DNA from: Haemaphysalis longicornis
Taxonomy: Eukaryota > Arthropoda > Arachnida > Ixodida > Ixodidae
Reading direction: 5' to 3'
DNA: 64,000 nt
Assembly (NCBI GenBank): GCA_013339765.2
Contig: CM023450.1
Coordinates: 105,789,344 to 105,853,343, forward strand
Below, piece by piece: positions 12,764-23,339 of the stretch. The notes under the pieces were generated by a model. The model was not told the DNA's origin, did no database searches, and saw only the letters and a program-made list of their open reading frames with translations. The position numbers and the translations under genes are program-made. How positions within the stretch are numbered: position 1 is the first letter of the stretch; each line of letters starts with the position of its first letter.

Positions 12764-13242
12764 GCAGTGGCTTAGCCCGACTATGCCAGGATATACGTAA
12801 CGTGAGCTAAGGTTCAGATGGTTATTCTTAGCTTTCTTTTACCATGCTTACTGCTGCTTCAATGACACACACACACGGTATACGCATTATGTGACACATG
12901 TATATTTATCCAGCGGCTCCGGCGCGGCGTCACCAATCACCCCAGAGCTAAGCTGGTTCCACAGGCGCACGCCAGTGTTGCTGCGACGCACGAGCCATGG
13001 GTTCCCCACCCGGCCACCCTCGCATGATTATCAAGTGGACCGGGCTGCCACGTGCGGAACGGAGGTCGGTGAAGAGGTCGGAGGTCGGAGGTCGGCTGGG
13101 CACGTGGGGTGTGTGAGAGGTGCCGGGCAGTGAGCAACGTTCTGTGCGCCGTGTGACGTCACAGCTCCTCACGCATGCGCAGCTGGGCTCTCCAGGAGCC
13201 CCGCGAAACTGCTCAACCTCGGCCAGTGTAGCTCACGCTACA
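12764..13242 (+). repeat. Dispersed repeat family B, copy 1
   Basis: The left block (12764-12816) contains GTGGCTTAGC, CTATGCCAGGATATACGTA and GTGAGCTAAGGTTCA. The right block (13202-13242) contains CGCGAAACTGCTCAACCTCG and CCAGTGTAGCTCACGCTACA. Both recur in order at 24126-24532, while the cores differ. This copy's core contains a (GGAGGTC)n array at about 13061-13095. The outer blocks carry related inverted motifs (GTAGCGTGAGCTA-like against TAGCTCACGCTAC). Class unknown. Confidence 0.75.
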
Positions 13243-13689
13243 AAAATGAAGGAACCTCGCACTAAAGCGTAAGTCTTGAAGGTAGCGAAGCTGTGCGCAA
13301 CCTTCACGACTATCACGACGGTTTAGGTCCACGATTGCAGCCGATTTGCTCCTTCTTCGCTGCCGCAACGACCTTTACTCCATCATTGTTGGTATAAGTG
13401 TGAGCTTCCTTCATTTTTTTAAGTGATAATCATTGGACATCCCGTTGGAGGGGCGTACGCTATGACGTGTCTTTCTAGTCCCGAGCAAGTGTTGCAACAA
13501 TTACGGCGAACGCTGGAGTATTTTTCGTTCCGAGCAAGTGCTGCCACGATGCCGACGGCGTGCCGCTATGATGGACAGAACTGGTGGCGCTACCCAAACC
13601 CGACGGACGGGATGGGTAGACAAGATGACGACTAATCCCCACCTCCGACGATTTTTCTTGGTGGTCAGCGACAACCCATACGAGACGCA
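13243..13689. other. Unannotated stretch
   Basis: No recognisable coding sequence. It may include undetected upstream parts of the following LINE. Confidence 0.4.
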
Positions 13690-14525
13690 GTGCTACAGTA
13701 AAGTTAAATTTCTGTGCAGTCTGGCGAGAACTCGCGGAGACAAAATGCGGACCGAATATATATAACTACGTTAAAGCGTTCCTCAAGGAGAAAATCTTTA
13801 CGAAAACAGCAGGGGATCACGAAAGAGACCAATATATCACCCACAAAGGGGAGTTCCTCAAGGAGCGGTACTATCACCAACTTTCGTCACATTAGCGACA
13901 CTCAAGATCCATAGGGAACTATCGCAAGTGGAGGGCATTAAACACCTCATATATGCGGACGGAGAGGCGTGGGTCAGGGAACAAACGCGTATTAAGGACA
14001 TATTAGTAGAAATTACCCAGAAGAAATGGGCGTGGGCAGGGCATGTAATGCGATGGCAAGATAACCGTTGGTCATTAAGGGTAACAGAGTGGATCCCTAG
14101 AAAGGCAAGCGTGGCAGGGGGCAGCAGAAGGTTAGATGGGCAGATGAGATAAGAAGTTTGCGGCGATAAATTGGTCGCAGTTAACACAGGACGGGGATAA
14201 GTGGAGATCTATGAGAGAGGCCTTTGCCCTGCAGTGGGCGTAGATAAGCTGATGATGATGATGATGATGATGATGATGACGACGATGATATGCGGACGAG
14301 GTTGGCATACGGAGCACAACTGGATCACCCCGACACATCAAGACGCAACTACAGGAGGCACTCGACGGAGCACAACAAGCAGCAACAACAATAGGACTAT
14401 CATGCTCCGCAGGAAAAACAGAACGGCTAAACATAGCCAATTCATAAGGTGGATATATCCTCCCATTAACTGAACCCTGCACGGCAACAATATAGCAACT
14501 CCGTCCACTATCAAAGTGCTGGGAC
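13690..14525 (+). mobile_element. RNase H-type LINE remnant, RT domain, interrupted by another LINE
   Basis: Translation recovers an RT fragment in pieces: YVKAFLKEK, then after a frameshift GVPQGAVLSPTF (about 13849-13885), then HLIYAD just before 13961. The frame resumes after a 326-bp insertion with YADEVG, a Gln/Ala-rich helix ending near SCSAGKTE, and STIKVLG near 14500. This is the order of RT blocks around the catalytic YADD in I/R1/Jockey-type LINEs. The catalytic Asp-Asp reads Asp-Glu here, and frames are broken, so it is inactive. Confidence 0.8.
13962..14287 (+). mobile_element. Nested 5'-truncated LINE 3' end with (TGA)n tail
   Basis: Flanked by an exact 11-bp direct repeat, ATATGCGGACG (13951-13961 and 14288-14298), the target-site duplication. 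The insert encodes the C-terminus of an endonuclease/RT LINE protein: KKWAWAGHVMRWQDNRWSLR then VTEWIPR. It then has the 3' UTR-like ATGAGAGAGGCCTTTGCC and CTGCAGTGGGCGTAGAT, and ends in ten or more TGA repeats. The same family occurs on the minus strand at 47781-49200. Confidence 0.9.
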
Positions 14526-14949
14526 ACTATTTCCTATTTATCTATCTATCACCTTCGACGGCTTTTCCTCGAAAAATTAAACTGTCGTTTTCTATAGATC
14601 TTGATTTGGCTGCATATCGAACCCTAAACGATTTACACCGGCGTCCGAGTTACCCCGCTATATTCCTGGCGTGTGTGTGCAGGCTCATAGCTGGTAGTAT
14701 TTGGTAGTACGAAAGAGATAATTCTCCTTGCCACTGAGAACCCACGCGAGCGCAGTAGCGCAGCTCTGAGGGAGTGTCTTATTGTAGCTTGTCAAGCCCC
14801 TTTTTTAACTTGTCAAGCTCCTTTTTCGCGCACTATAGTCAGTGAAAGCGTACGTGCATGCCGAAAGCATTCCGCGGGGTTACTCAGAGAAGTTCCCCAG
14901 TGTGGGCTGGCACGGCATTTAAAAAAGCGCTAGAGAAGGGATTTAAAAG
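14526..14949. other. Unannotated stretch between two LINEs
   Basis: Contains a small direct duplication, CTTGTCAAGC followed by T-rich sequence, at about 14788-14830. No gene recognised. Confidence 0.4.
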
Positions 14950-14961
14950 TGTGAGACGCAC

Positions 14962-15480
14962 TTGAAATTATTCCTTCGACGAGGGCGTTCTTCTATTGAC
15001 TGTGTGGTAGATTTAGTCACGTTTGTACAGCACGACAAAAGCCGCAAACGGCTCTCAGCAGCCCTCTTTCTCGACATCAAGGGGGCCTATTATAGCGTGT
15101 TTCACGATTCAGTACTAGACGCCCTTCAGCACTTTGGACTCGGTGGCAGAACTTACAAATGGATACGCAGCGTTTTGTCCGGAAGATCATTTTTTGTAAT
15201 GACAGAAGACGGACCAACATCGCAGCACATCATTCAACGTGGTGTTCCTTAAGGTGGGGTGCTAAGCCCAACCCTTGTCAACCTCGTGATAATCGGGCTT
15301 GTCCACGATCTGCCGAAGTCTGCCTGTGTATCCATTTACGCCGATGACGTCTGCCTCTGGGGTTCGGGTGTTAATCGACCTCAGTTGCGAGCACGGCTTC
15401 AAAAAGCGGCCAATGTGACGAGGGCATACCTCCGAAAGCAAGGACTCAGCATTTCTACTGAAAGTGCGCGGTGGTTGCAT
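14962..15480 (+). pseudogene. LINE reverse transcriptase domain, disrupted
   Basis: RT blocks in order: FLRRGRSSIDCVVDL (block 1-2 entry), LFLDIKGAYYSVFHD (catalytic Asp of block A), GVP-stop-GGVLSP (block B; the Gln expected in GVPQGG is replaced by a TAA at 15250-15252), then YADDVCLWGS (block C catalytic Asp-Asp, YADD at 15337-15348) and LRKQGLSIS. The domain makes cDNA by target-primed reverse transcription in living relatives. The in-frame stop and a frameshift near 15470 inactivate it here. Confidence 0.92.
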
Positions 15481-16157
15481 TTACCCGCAAAACGATGTCC
15501 CGATATCACATAACCATCAATGGAAAGCCGATACCTTACTCCATAAATCACAAATTTCTTGGCGTGGTCATCGACAGGGACCTGTCATGGAGCGCACCTG
15601 TGTCTTTCTTAAAGAAGAAACTCACCGCCATCACCCACATTTTCAAATTTATGGCTGTAAAGACGTGGGGCACATCGGTCAGAGGAATGCTGCAGCTGTA
15701 CCAGGCACTTTTCCTGGGAGTTTTGCACTACAGCTTGCCAGCAGTATCCGGTACATGCTCCACTAACCTTCGGGCGATCCAGAGCATCCAAGCGCAAGCT
15801 CTCCGCACGTGTCTTGGTTTGCCGCGATGTGCGTCAACAGTGGGCACAATATACATTGCCCAAGACTATCCTACAGCAACTTATGTGACCACTGTTACCC
15901 TACGCCTACACATCAGGCTCCTCACGAGGCTACCATGTCACCACCTTGCGCAGCTTCCTCAGAGTCGACCACGCTCTTCCTTTGCAGCCACTGTCGCAGC
16001 GCACAGGGCTGAGGTACCGTCAAACTACACGCCTGCGGTCACACCGTCCTCCCCGTTGTGGTGCCTGGCAACACCGGACATTCGTCTGCATGTTCCGGGC
16101 ATTGGAAAAAAGGCCGACTTACCACCACTGGCTCTCAGACAGTTTTCCATGCAGTAA
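15471..16157 (+). pseudogene. LINE RT thumb/connecting region
   Basis: A 228-codon open frame beginning near the RT end: HKFLGVVIDRDLSWSAPVSF is the usual lgv-x-iDr-x-lsW motif after RT. It is followed by a helical stretch with LRAIQSIQAQALRTCLGLPR, typical of the connecting segment before RNase H. The frame is lost near 16157, where RNase H continues in another frame. Confidence 0.85.
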
Positions 16158-16169
16158 CTGCACGAACAA

Positions 16170-16600
16170 CACAATGACCGGAATCACGTATACACAGATG
16201 ATTCTGTCACGTCCTCCAGCTCGGCAGGTGCGGTGGTTATACCATCAGAATCAACCGAGATTCGATTCCGCGTGCCCATATCACGAGCTCGACAGCTACT
16301 GAACTTGCAGCCATCCGTGAAGCTCTGCAATACATTATGGCAGCTCCTCCCCAAAAATGGTTCATTTTTACCGACTACAAAGCCGTCCTGCAAAGTTTCC
16401 GAGCAGCATTGCGCTGTGGTCCTTTCCACCAACTTGTGACAGGAATTCGACAATTATTTTACCAGGCCGTCATAAAGGGGCTTAATGTTTCATTTCAGTT
16501 GCTGCCAAGCCACTGTGGAATAACTGGCAACGTTTTGGCTAATGCCGCTGCCCGGACACGCCATGACTGGGAAAGGACCATCTTCCTCTTTCAAGGACTG
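16170..16600 (+). pseudogene. LINE RNase H domain, frame-shifted
   Basis: RNase H signatures are split across frames: a YTDDSVTSSSSAGA-like first strand near 16188, ELAAIREALQY-like sequence near 16305-16340, KWFIFTDYKAVLQSF at about 16355 (second catalytic Asp strand), and LLPSHCGITGNVLANAAAR at about 16500-16557. In intact elements this domain degrades the RNA of the RNA-cDNA hybrid. Confidence 0.85.
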
Positions 16601-16668
16601 ATGTCGCTAGGCTGCTTAATCAGTTCGCGCTCAGGGCCTCCATTACTCAATGGAATACACCGGACTTT

Positions 16669-17049
16669 GTGCATCCGCGCTTCCACAACCAGGACCCTCT
16701 ACTCCAGCGTCGTCTTCCATGTGGGCTGTCTCGATCACAGTCCACTTTACTTTGTAAGCTGGGGTTGGGAGTGGCCTGCACGAAAGCCTACTCCTTCCTC
16801 ATCGGGATCGCCAGTAGTGCCCACTGCGATGCCTGCGAGGTTGAAGAGACAATCGAACACTTGCTTTGTTGTTGCCCCCAGTACTCATCGAAAACACGCG
16901 TTTTGGCAGCCGAGCTCAGCCGATTGGAGAATCAACCGTTCAAAATAGAGACCATTCTAGGACAACGACTCCTACAATCGACTTCGCGGAAGGCAACAAA
17001 AGCCCTTCTGCGTTTCATGAAGGACACATGCTTGGACGAAAGACTATAG
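16669..17049 (+). pseudogene. LINE C-terminal CX2CX7HX4C motif region
   Basis: A 126-codon frame. Residues 53-69 hold Cys53-X2-Cys56-X7-His64-X4-Cys69 (CDAC ... EHLLCCCP), a zinc-knuckle-like motif. The frame then has a basic tail ending CLDERL and a stop at 17047-17049, which I take as the natural C-terminus. Confidence 0.85.
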
Positions 17050-17236
17050 TGCCCACGAAGGGACTAAAGTGTGTGCGCGATCCCGCTTCTATCCCCTCTT
17101 TTTCGCCTGCCATCTCTTTTATCCCTTGAACACCCCTTCCCCAGTGCCGAGTAGCAATCCGGGCTCTAAGCCAGGATAACCTCTCGGCCTTTCCTTTAGC
17201 TTTTTTTCTTCTCCTCCTACGCATAAGCACTTGACA

Positions 17237-18863
17237 GAACTGTTTCTAGATCCCGGGTTATGGATCTGAAATAACAACTAAGCATCAGAACTCCAGTGGC
17301 ATCAAACAAGACAGCAGTTATATGGCCACTTGTCTGTTCTTACATAGGAATATACTGTGAAAGTTATAACCCGATTATATTCGTTGAATGTCTTTCGCGG
17401 CAGAGTGGGTTTTCTCCGTAGATGTAGGGTATGGTTACAGTGAAATTTCTAACCAAAGACTAATGTGCTTCATCATGTGGAAATCTGCGCTTTTTTGCGT
17501 TTTTCAAGCATAATACGCTATACCAGGATTGGGTACGACTGAGAATTATAGCCATGGAGCTATCACATTTGCAACCCGCTTTATGATCCCTAAAAAGGGC
17601 ATCAATTTTTCTCCGCAGCTTTATGGCTGAGTATTTTGAATACGGGGCAATAGCCGGGTACGCTTTTGAGAATATTTAAGGACAAGTTAACGCAACCCTT
17701 AAGCCTTTCCTTCACTTTACCTCACAATTAAATGGTTCTGCGCCGTGATTTAACCAAGCCGAAAGCCAAGAGCTGGCAGAATTATCTCCAATGTTGCAGA
17801 AATACCTCCAAGCTGGCTGACATATTTCAAATCTCTTGCGCAAGTTAGGCGAGCTATGCGGTCAGCTAACACGTATGGGCTCCGCGGAGCCAGACACGCA
17901 ACTAACTGTTTCTTTAAACGAACGATTTCGAAGCGGTTCAAGTTACCATATAAATTTTTATGTTTATGTTATGGACACTACGAGACCACTGATAACTTTG
18001 TCTTAGTAACTGAGTAGTAAAGTGACATATTCTTTTCGTTTTACTCCAATTTTCCGCTTCCCCGATAAATACGGTGCGCCCTTCTCTGTGTGTTTTTATA
18101 GCATCTTTTCATTCATTGAGTAACATAAAACGATTGCAGCATAGCTTGTAAGGCAGAACGCTATAGATCATTTTTTTATCTATGACATCACCGTAGCTCA
18201 CCCGTTCATTAAAAAGTTCTCTCCTGCTCCTTCTCACCGTCAATTTATCTGCCGCACTTCAACCTGCACAGCAGTATCGAATTCGCTCGTACCTACTTCG
18301 GCACAGGGCATACGCGTCCTGAATGATGTTGGACGGGAAAAAAACCATCGTTCCTTTTATGCATTACCCTCTTATTCCCGCTCTCTACTCTAACTCAACT
18401 TCCCTTCATTTCCTAACGGGGCCACGGCTCCAGCATGTGAAAGAATCCGCCGTAGCCGCTATGATTTCCCCGCGTGGCACAGTGCACTACTAAACCCGCA
18501 AAAGTAGCGCAGTACTAAACCCGCATAAGCGCGTGTTGTTTCTTGCGCAATCGCACCCAGCGTTCGCGAGTATGGCCACATACATTCGCCGGCTGAGTTT
18601 GGCAATAGGGAAATCCGGCTCGACGATGTTGCCGTGCCACTCAGAACTAGTGCTCTGTCCGCAGAGGCAGAAGGCACGCTTACCTTACGAAAGGCTATGA
18701 CGGTGTCTTTCGCAATTATTTTACCACTCTGAAAGTAGTTCACTAAAGAAAACCTGGCGCCGATGCGACCGATGCGGGCAAATTAAACTGCAGAAGCAAC
18801 GGTGCTCATCCTGAGAGAATAAATCTATGATTGGAATTTGGAATTTTTGGTGAACGTCATGCA

Positions 18864-18865
<2 letters not shown>
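17237..18865. other. Unannotated stretch
   Basis: No gene recognised. A small direct duplication around TACTAAACCCGCA lies at about 18486-18530. Confidence 0.45.

Positions 18866-18950
<85 letters not shown>
18866..18950. repeat. (TA)n microsatellite
   Basis: About 80 bp of nearly pure TA, ending TAATATATAA. Confidence 0.97.
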
Positions 18951-18951
<1 letters not shown>

Positions 18952-19470
18952 AGTTGTCACGAAGCCAACCACGACGAAGTATTCTTCAAGGAAATAAAGT
19001 TGATTGGAGCGAACTTGTGCTCCCCTGACAACACAAATAATACACAGGCGGCGAAGCAGCACTCAACAAAGTGACGCGCGCAGGCGAGCGTAGGTATCGA
19101 ATACGGCGGCGTCTGCTCTGCAGGCTTTTTATCTTTCGGCGCGAGTGGTTCTTGAACGTCGATTTACGTCCAGAACATTGTGAGGTCAAAGAAGATTATT
19201 CTAGGCTAGTGACGTTCGGGTGAAGCAGTCTTCTTATCTGAATGATATAACCCATGCGGGCATGAAAAATAAAGAATGGAACATGCGCTTTGCTTGGGAC
19301 ACAGATAACAGAGCCGGGCGTGGCCGGAAAGTAAAAACAAACCATAAATATCATATACAAAGCATGGCTCCGCGGCAATACACACAAACATGCCAGACAC
19401 AACAGCACATAAATATTATGATATAGATATTAATACACAAGTAGGTACAAATAGGTAGAATACCGAGAAA
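18951..19470. other. Unannotated stretch
   Basis: Nothing recognised between the TA array and the first SINE copy. Confidence 0.4.
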
Positions 19471-19660
19471 GCCCGCCGTGGAAACAGTAGCGCATGGTTA
19501 TCGCACCAGACCGGTATTCTGAAGGTCGTGGGTCGATCCCACCCGGCGGGGCATTTCTTCACACCTTTCTTTTCGACTAAAAAAATTCTTCATCTCTTTC
19601 TATTACCCCCCCACAACCTCCCCTTTGCTTTCGGAGGTTTTCTTGACGGCCAACCCTTAT
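19471..19660 (+). mobile_element. tRNA-derived SINE, family 2, copy 1
   Basis: Starts GCCCGCC and has a tRNA-like body (GGTTATCGCACCAG, then TATTCTGAAGGTCGTGGGTC) with a B-box-like GGGTCGATCCCA, and a pairing partner GGCGGGG for the first seven bases with one mismatch. A tail follows: TTCATCTCTTTCTATTA, then GGAGGTTTTCTTGACGGCCA and CCAACCCTTAT. The same head and tail, reversed, occur at 20001-20170. The T-loop is shortened, so this is not a functional tRNA. Confidence 0.75.
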
Positions 19661-19707
19661 TTTCGGTCTTATTTCACGGAGCCCTCATTTCCCATTTTCT
19701 GATTCGC

Positions 19708-19772
19708 TATATATATGTATATATATATATATAGATATATATATATATAGATATATATATAACTTATATATA
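19708..19772. repeat. AT-rich (TA)n/(GATA) microsatellite
   Basis: TA repeats interrupted by TG and GA dinucleotides. Confidence 0.95.
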
Positions 19773-19926
19773 AGTCGAAGGCGAGTGGGGATGATGATGA
19801 GCATTACAGATGATAATGCGATGGGTGGCGCGGGGATTATGACTACACCGGGAAACACACCCCTTGGTGTCCACAGTACAAGTGCTGATGGTGATCTTGC
19901 GTTCGGGCAGAATGTACGGCAATAAC

Positions 19927-19948
19927 GTCTCTCTCTCTCTCTCTCTCT

Positions 19949-19998
<50 letters not shown>
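19927..19998. repeat. (CT)n then (AT)n compound microsatellite
   Basis: About 12 CT units (19927-19951) directly followed by about 22 AT units (19953-19998). It immediately precedes the tail of the inverted SINE copy. Confidence 0.96.
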
Positions 19999-20000
<2 letters not shown>

Positions 20001-20002
<2 letters not shown>

Positions 20003-20170
20003 GGGTCGGCAGTCAAGAAAACCTCAGAATGCAAAGGCGGGAATGCGGTAGGTCATAGAAACAGATGAAGAATTTTTTGAGTCAGAAAGAAAGTGGTGAA
20101 AAGTGAAAAAATGCCCGCCGGGTGGGATCTGAACCCACGACGTCCAGAATACCGGCCTGGTGCGATGACC
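20001..20170 (-). mobile_element. tRNA-derived SINE, family 2, copy 2 (inverted)
   Basis: On the minus strand the order is GGTCATCGCACCAGGCC, GGTATTCTGGACGTCGTGGG, a B-box-like GGGTTCAGATCCCA, CCCGGCGGGCA, then the tail AATTCTTCATCTGTTTCTAT and GAGGTTTTCTTGACTGCC. It matches copy 1 along its length, in tail-to-tail orientation across the AT/CT arrays. Confidence 0.75.
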
Positions 20171-20252
20171 GGTATTCTGGATGGTGCGATGACCGATGAT
20201 CGCACCATACCGGTATTCTGGAGGTCGTGGGTTCTTCACTGCCAACCCTTAT
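20171..20252 (+). mobile_element. tRNA-derived SINE, family 2, copy 3 (rearranged, internally deleted)
   Basis: After copy 2 the sequence folds back. CCAGAATACCGG (20144-20155) pairs exactly with CCGGTATTCTGG (20169-20180). ATGGTGCGAT (20181-20190) pairs exactly with ATCGCACCAT (20199-20208). A plus-strand body then runs CCGGTATTCTGGAGGTCGTG into GGGTTC and jumps directly to TTCACTGCCAACCCTTAT, the tail end, skipping the B-box 3' half and most of the tail. Confidence 0.65.
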
Positions 20253-20396
20253 ATAGGCAGTAAAAGAAACTTCTCCAGGAGCCAGAACTTCTCGGTACTC
20301 CGATGCGATGAAGACTGGTCCTCCAGTCGAAACGTCATTAAAACACTGTTCTGGTTCTGGTTATTAATCGTGAGTCAACCATCCCATTTCCTCAAA

Positions 20397-20492
20397 TACA
20401 CACACACACCACACACACACAACACACACACACACACCACACACACACACTACACACACACACACATCACCCACATACCACACACACACACA
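20397..20492. repeat. (CA)n microsatellite
   Basis: CA repeats with CCA, CAA and CTA interruptions. Confidence 0.96.
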
Positions 20493-21212
20493 CTTTTTGT
20501 TTTTGTTTGTTTTACTTTTGTTCTCTGCGTGCGTGCGTGCCGATGTTGTTTGGGTGGCGTCCAAAAACAGCCAAGCGCTGAAGCTTACTTATTACTGCAT
20601 AACCCATTGTTCGGAAGACGGTTAGTTGGCAGTGAAAACGCTCACACTTGAGACGAAAACGTCGTTTATCGGCTTCGTCCGTGCCAACAAATGGGCTATG
20701 CAGTCTATTTTTTCATGAATTAAAAATAAAAACATCACGTACGTAACACGTGGCGTTGACGAAACCACCCCGGCGGAGAACAAGTGTTTAAAAGTTCCAA
20801 TAGACAGGGGCATAGATGTGGTAATGGTCAGATTTAGTAAAAAAAAATATCAAGTCATGGATTCGAAGACGTGAGTACAATGATGTCATGGTGACTAGGA
20901 TCATAATTTGAAAATAGTCGTATCAGTACGTCCAGTTACACAAAAATTAATGAATCTTATCTGAACAGCTCCAGTTCTGATGCGAGGACAATTCCAACGT
21001 TATTATAAGCTATTGAAACAGCGCGCGTTACTCAGTTCAGGTGGTAAAGCCGAGGACACCGAACAAAATACGCACTTAGAATGTGGCTAACGGGTTAACT
21101 AAAATTCAGCGCAGTGTCTACTTTGACCCCGAGTTTACCGGTCAAGTATAAATTAATCAGACGCTGACCTAACAACCTGTGAGAAACGAAGAGACTTTAT
21201 GTGCTGAGAATC
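20493..21212. other. Unannotated stretch
   Basis: No recognised feature. Confidence 0.45.
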
Positions 21213-21220
21213 CTCTACAG

Positions 21221-21700
21221 CAGTGTTTCTCAAAAATAAGGGTGCCACGGACCCCTTTTGTGCCAGCAAAGCTCATGGAGGACCCCACGATGAACTATGT
21301 CGATCGTGTAATAATGTTAAACAATTTGCACTTGCAGCTCAAGTCGCCAACATACTTATTTAATGCTCGCCTTCCGCCTTTTATGTGTGAGTTCTATGCT
21401 TATGCGGGTCATACTGTCTAACATCATTTTGCTCCTGCAGCTAAAAGACACGTAGGCTTTTCTCTGTCTCGTTTTTTCGCATAGCTGGTTTGTTGCGAAA
21501 AAAAAGCCAACGTTAAAGCTACGCGGAGAAATTAAACGAACTCGTGTAGCCAAGCCACCTTTTTTTGCATTTCCAGCAAGGTTTAGCAAAAAGGATAAAT
21601 GAAGAGGGCGGGAGGGGGAGCTTCGGGGAGGGCTTTGCGGACCCTTGAAATGCCCTCGTGGACCCCCTGGGTTCCGTGGACCCCCATTTGAGAACCACTG
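21221..21700. mobile_element. hAT-type MITE
   Basis: The left end CAGTGTTTCTCAAAAATAAG and the right end, reversed and complemented, CAGTGGTTCTCAAATGGGGG share the CAGTGnTTCTCAAA terminus, followed on both sides by CCACGGA-type sequence. The flanks are an 8-bp near-identical direct repeat, CTCTACAG (21213-21220) and CTCTAGAG (21701-21708), with the CTCTA-type target preference of hAT elements. At 480 bp with no transposase frame it is non-autonomous. Confidence 0.9.
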
Positions 21701-21708
21701 CTCTAGAG

Positions 21709-23339
21709 TAATGAATGCCGGCTACAACCTGAATAAAATAGACATAATAACCAGTGCCAGTGGTAGTTCTTTTTATGTCTTATGTTGTATTCGTTTTACT
21801 CTTGCAGACAACTGGATCTACGCAGCCACTTCCTCACATTATAAAAACACATTTCACGAAAGTACGCGCCTAGCGATAACAACACAAGTTCGTCTGAACA
21901 TAACGAAAAGGCTTAAAATTGAAGGAGCAAGTGTTGAGTTTCCATAGTTTACATCTCTTGCCCTTACTTTCATGAGAATGGGTAAGGGAGCTTCATGAAT
22001 GCTGTCGTAAGCTGAGGAGAGCAAGAAGCAAGATTAAAAGAAGGCATAAAGAAGGGGAGATAGCGTAGACCAAAAAAAAAAGAAAGAAAAGAAAATGGAC
22101 AAAAGTGGTGAAGCAAGGGAAGGTGAGTTCAGCTGGTGCTGAAACTTGGAGCTAATCCGATTGAAGAAATTTTTCTCAGGTCTCCCTAAACCGTCTTAAG
22201 CGGTATCGAAACAAAGGTGGGAGCCCGTGCAAAGAACATAACGATAAGTGAATTTAACTTGGTGTTCTAACGCCCCCACGCGGGATCCGTACCGCTCGAA
22301 TGACCCTGGCCGGGCATCTCGGTGGTCCTAATCGATGTGCGTTGCGTAGATTATGGATTCGTCACTCGCGCTAGGCGCGAACTCGGTTTAACCGCCTTTC
22401 ACTTTTTCAAGACATCGCTACAATTTTATTCCTTTCACGTCGCGTCTTTTAGCTGAGAAACGTGGCATTTCTCTGGTGCCACGTTTTATCCTCACTGCTG
22501 CATTTGCTCGTTCGGTGCGCCTTGTTCCTTAATATGCGCGTGTGGTTTCATTAATCGTGTTTTGAGCTGAGTAGGCACCTATCTTTGTGCGGTCAGCGTT
22601 CGCTGCCGTTTGGCTGCTTTTTTGCCCTTCTGTTCCCGAAAGGAAACTCGCTGTGCGTTTGGAAAACATTTGCGTACCACCAATGTCGGCGATATCGTGT
22701 ATCATTACGCAATTATTTGAAGAAAACCGACTTAAGCCTCAGCGCGAATGCAATCAGATTATTACGGAGGTACGACTTGGAACAGTACGCTCCTAGTGGT
22801 CGAATACATGTACAGAATCATTCTTGGCTTGCAGGTGAAAGCGGTTGTCCGACGTATCACACCGTCCGCACATTTTCGCGAAAATGACGTTTGAGAAGCC
22901 TCGAGTGAAATGACCTTTACGTCGTCTGCAACTTACCTTTCCGCGCTGTCACTGTGGCGAACCGCGGGGGCCACTAAATGTTCTACTTCCCTTTTGGTAG
23001 CGGTAGCCGTGAGTAGTTTATTGCAGAGGGCACTTTTCATCGGCGTGTCCGTCGTCGTACGTGCGTCGTCGTGTGGACGTCGCCAGTGTCCTGGCATGAG
23101 CGACGCCGAGCACAGGTCCGAAAAACAAGATGCTTTCTCCAGTTCTAAATGCACCGCGAATCGAGTAGACCCCCCTGTGTTTACCAAGTAGGAATCATTA
23201 ACAATCATCCTTAAGTCTTTCGTGGATAACAGGTCACAGCTGCTCGTTTTTACTCAAATTTGGTTACCTGTTGTCAAGGGAAAGGACGAAAAGGAAAGAT
23301 TAATCTTGCTGGTACATTTCACCTCAGATAAAAACAACC
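21709..23339. other. Unannotated stretch
   Basis: No confident gene. A plus-strand frame near 23096-23190 starting MSDAEHRSEKQD ends at a possible splice donor (CAA then GTAGGA), a weak candidate for a 5' exon. Nothing else recognised. Confidence 0.35.

Larger units (their letters stand above)
14950..17236 (+). mobile_element. 5'-truncated RNase H-type LINE (I/R1-like)
   Basis: Contains the RT, connecting region, RNase H and C-terminal zinc motif in correct order over 2.3 kb. The 3' UTR-like sequence contains CCTTTCCTTTAG near 17200, and its counterpart lies on the minus strand at 46322-46412. The endonuclease and ORF1 are absent, so it is 5'-truncated. Frameshifts separate the domains and at least one stop interrupts RT. 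No target duplication could be identified. Confidence 0.92.

Noticed and set aside
19471..19552. Functional tRNA gene
   Set aside because: The T loop is too short, the anticodon arm does not fold, and the sequence recurs with a SINE tail.
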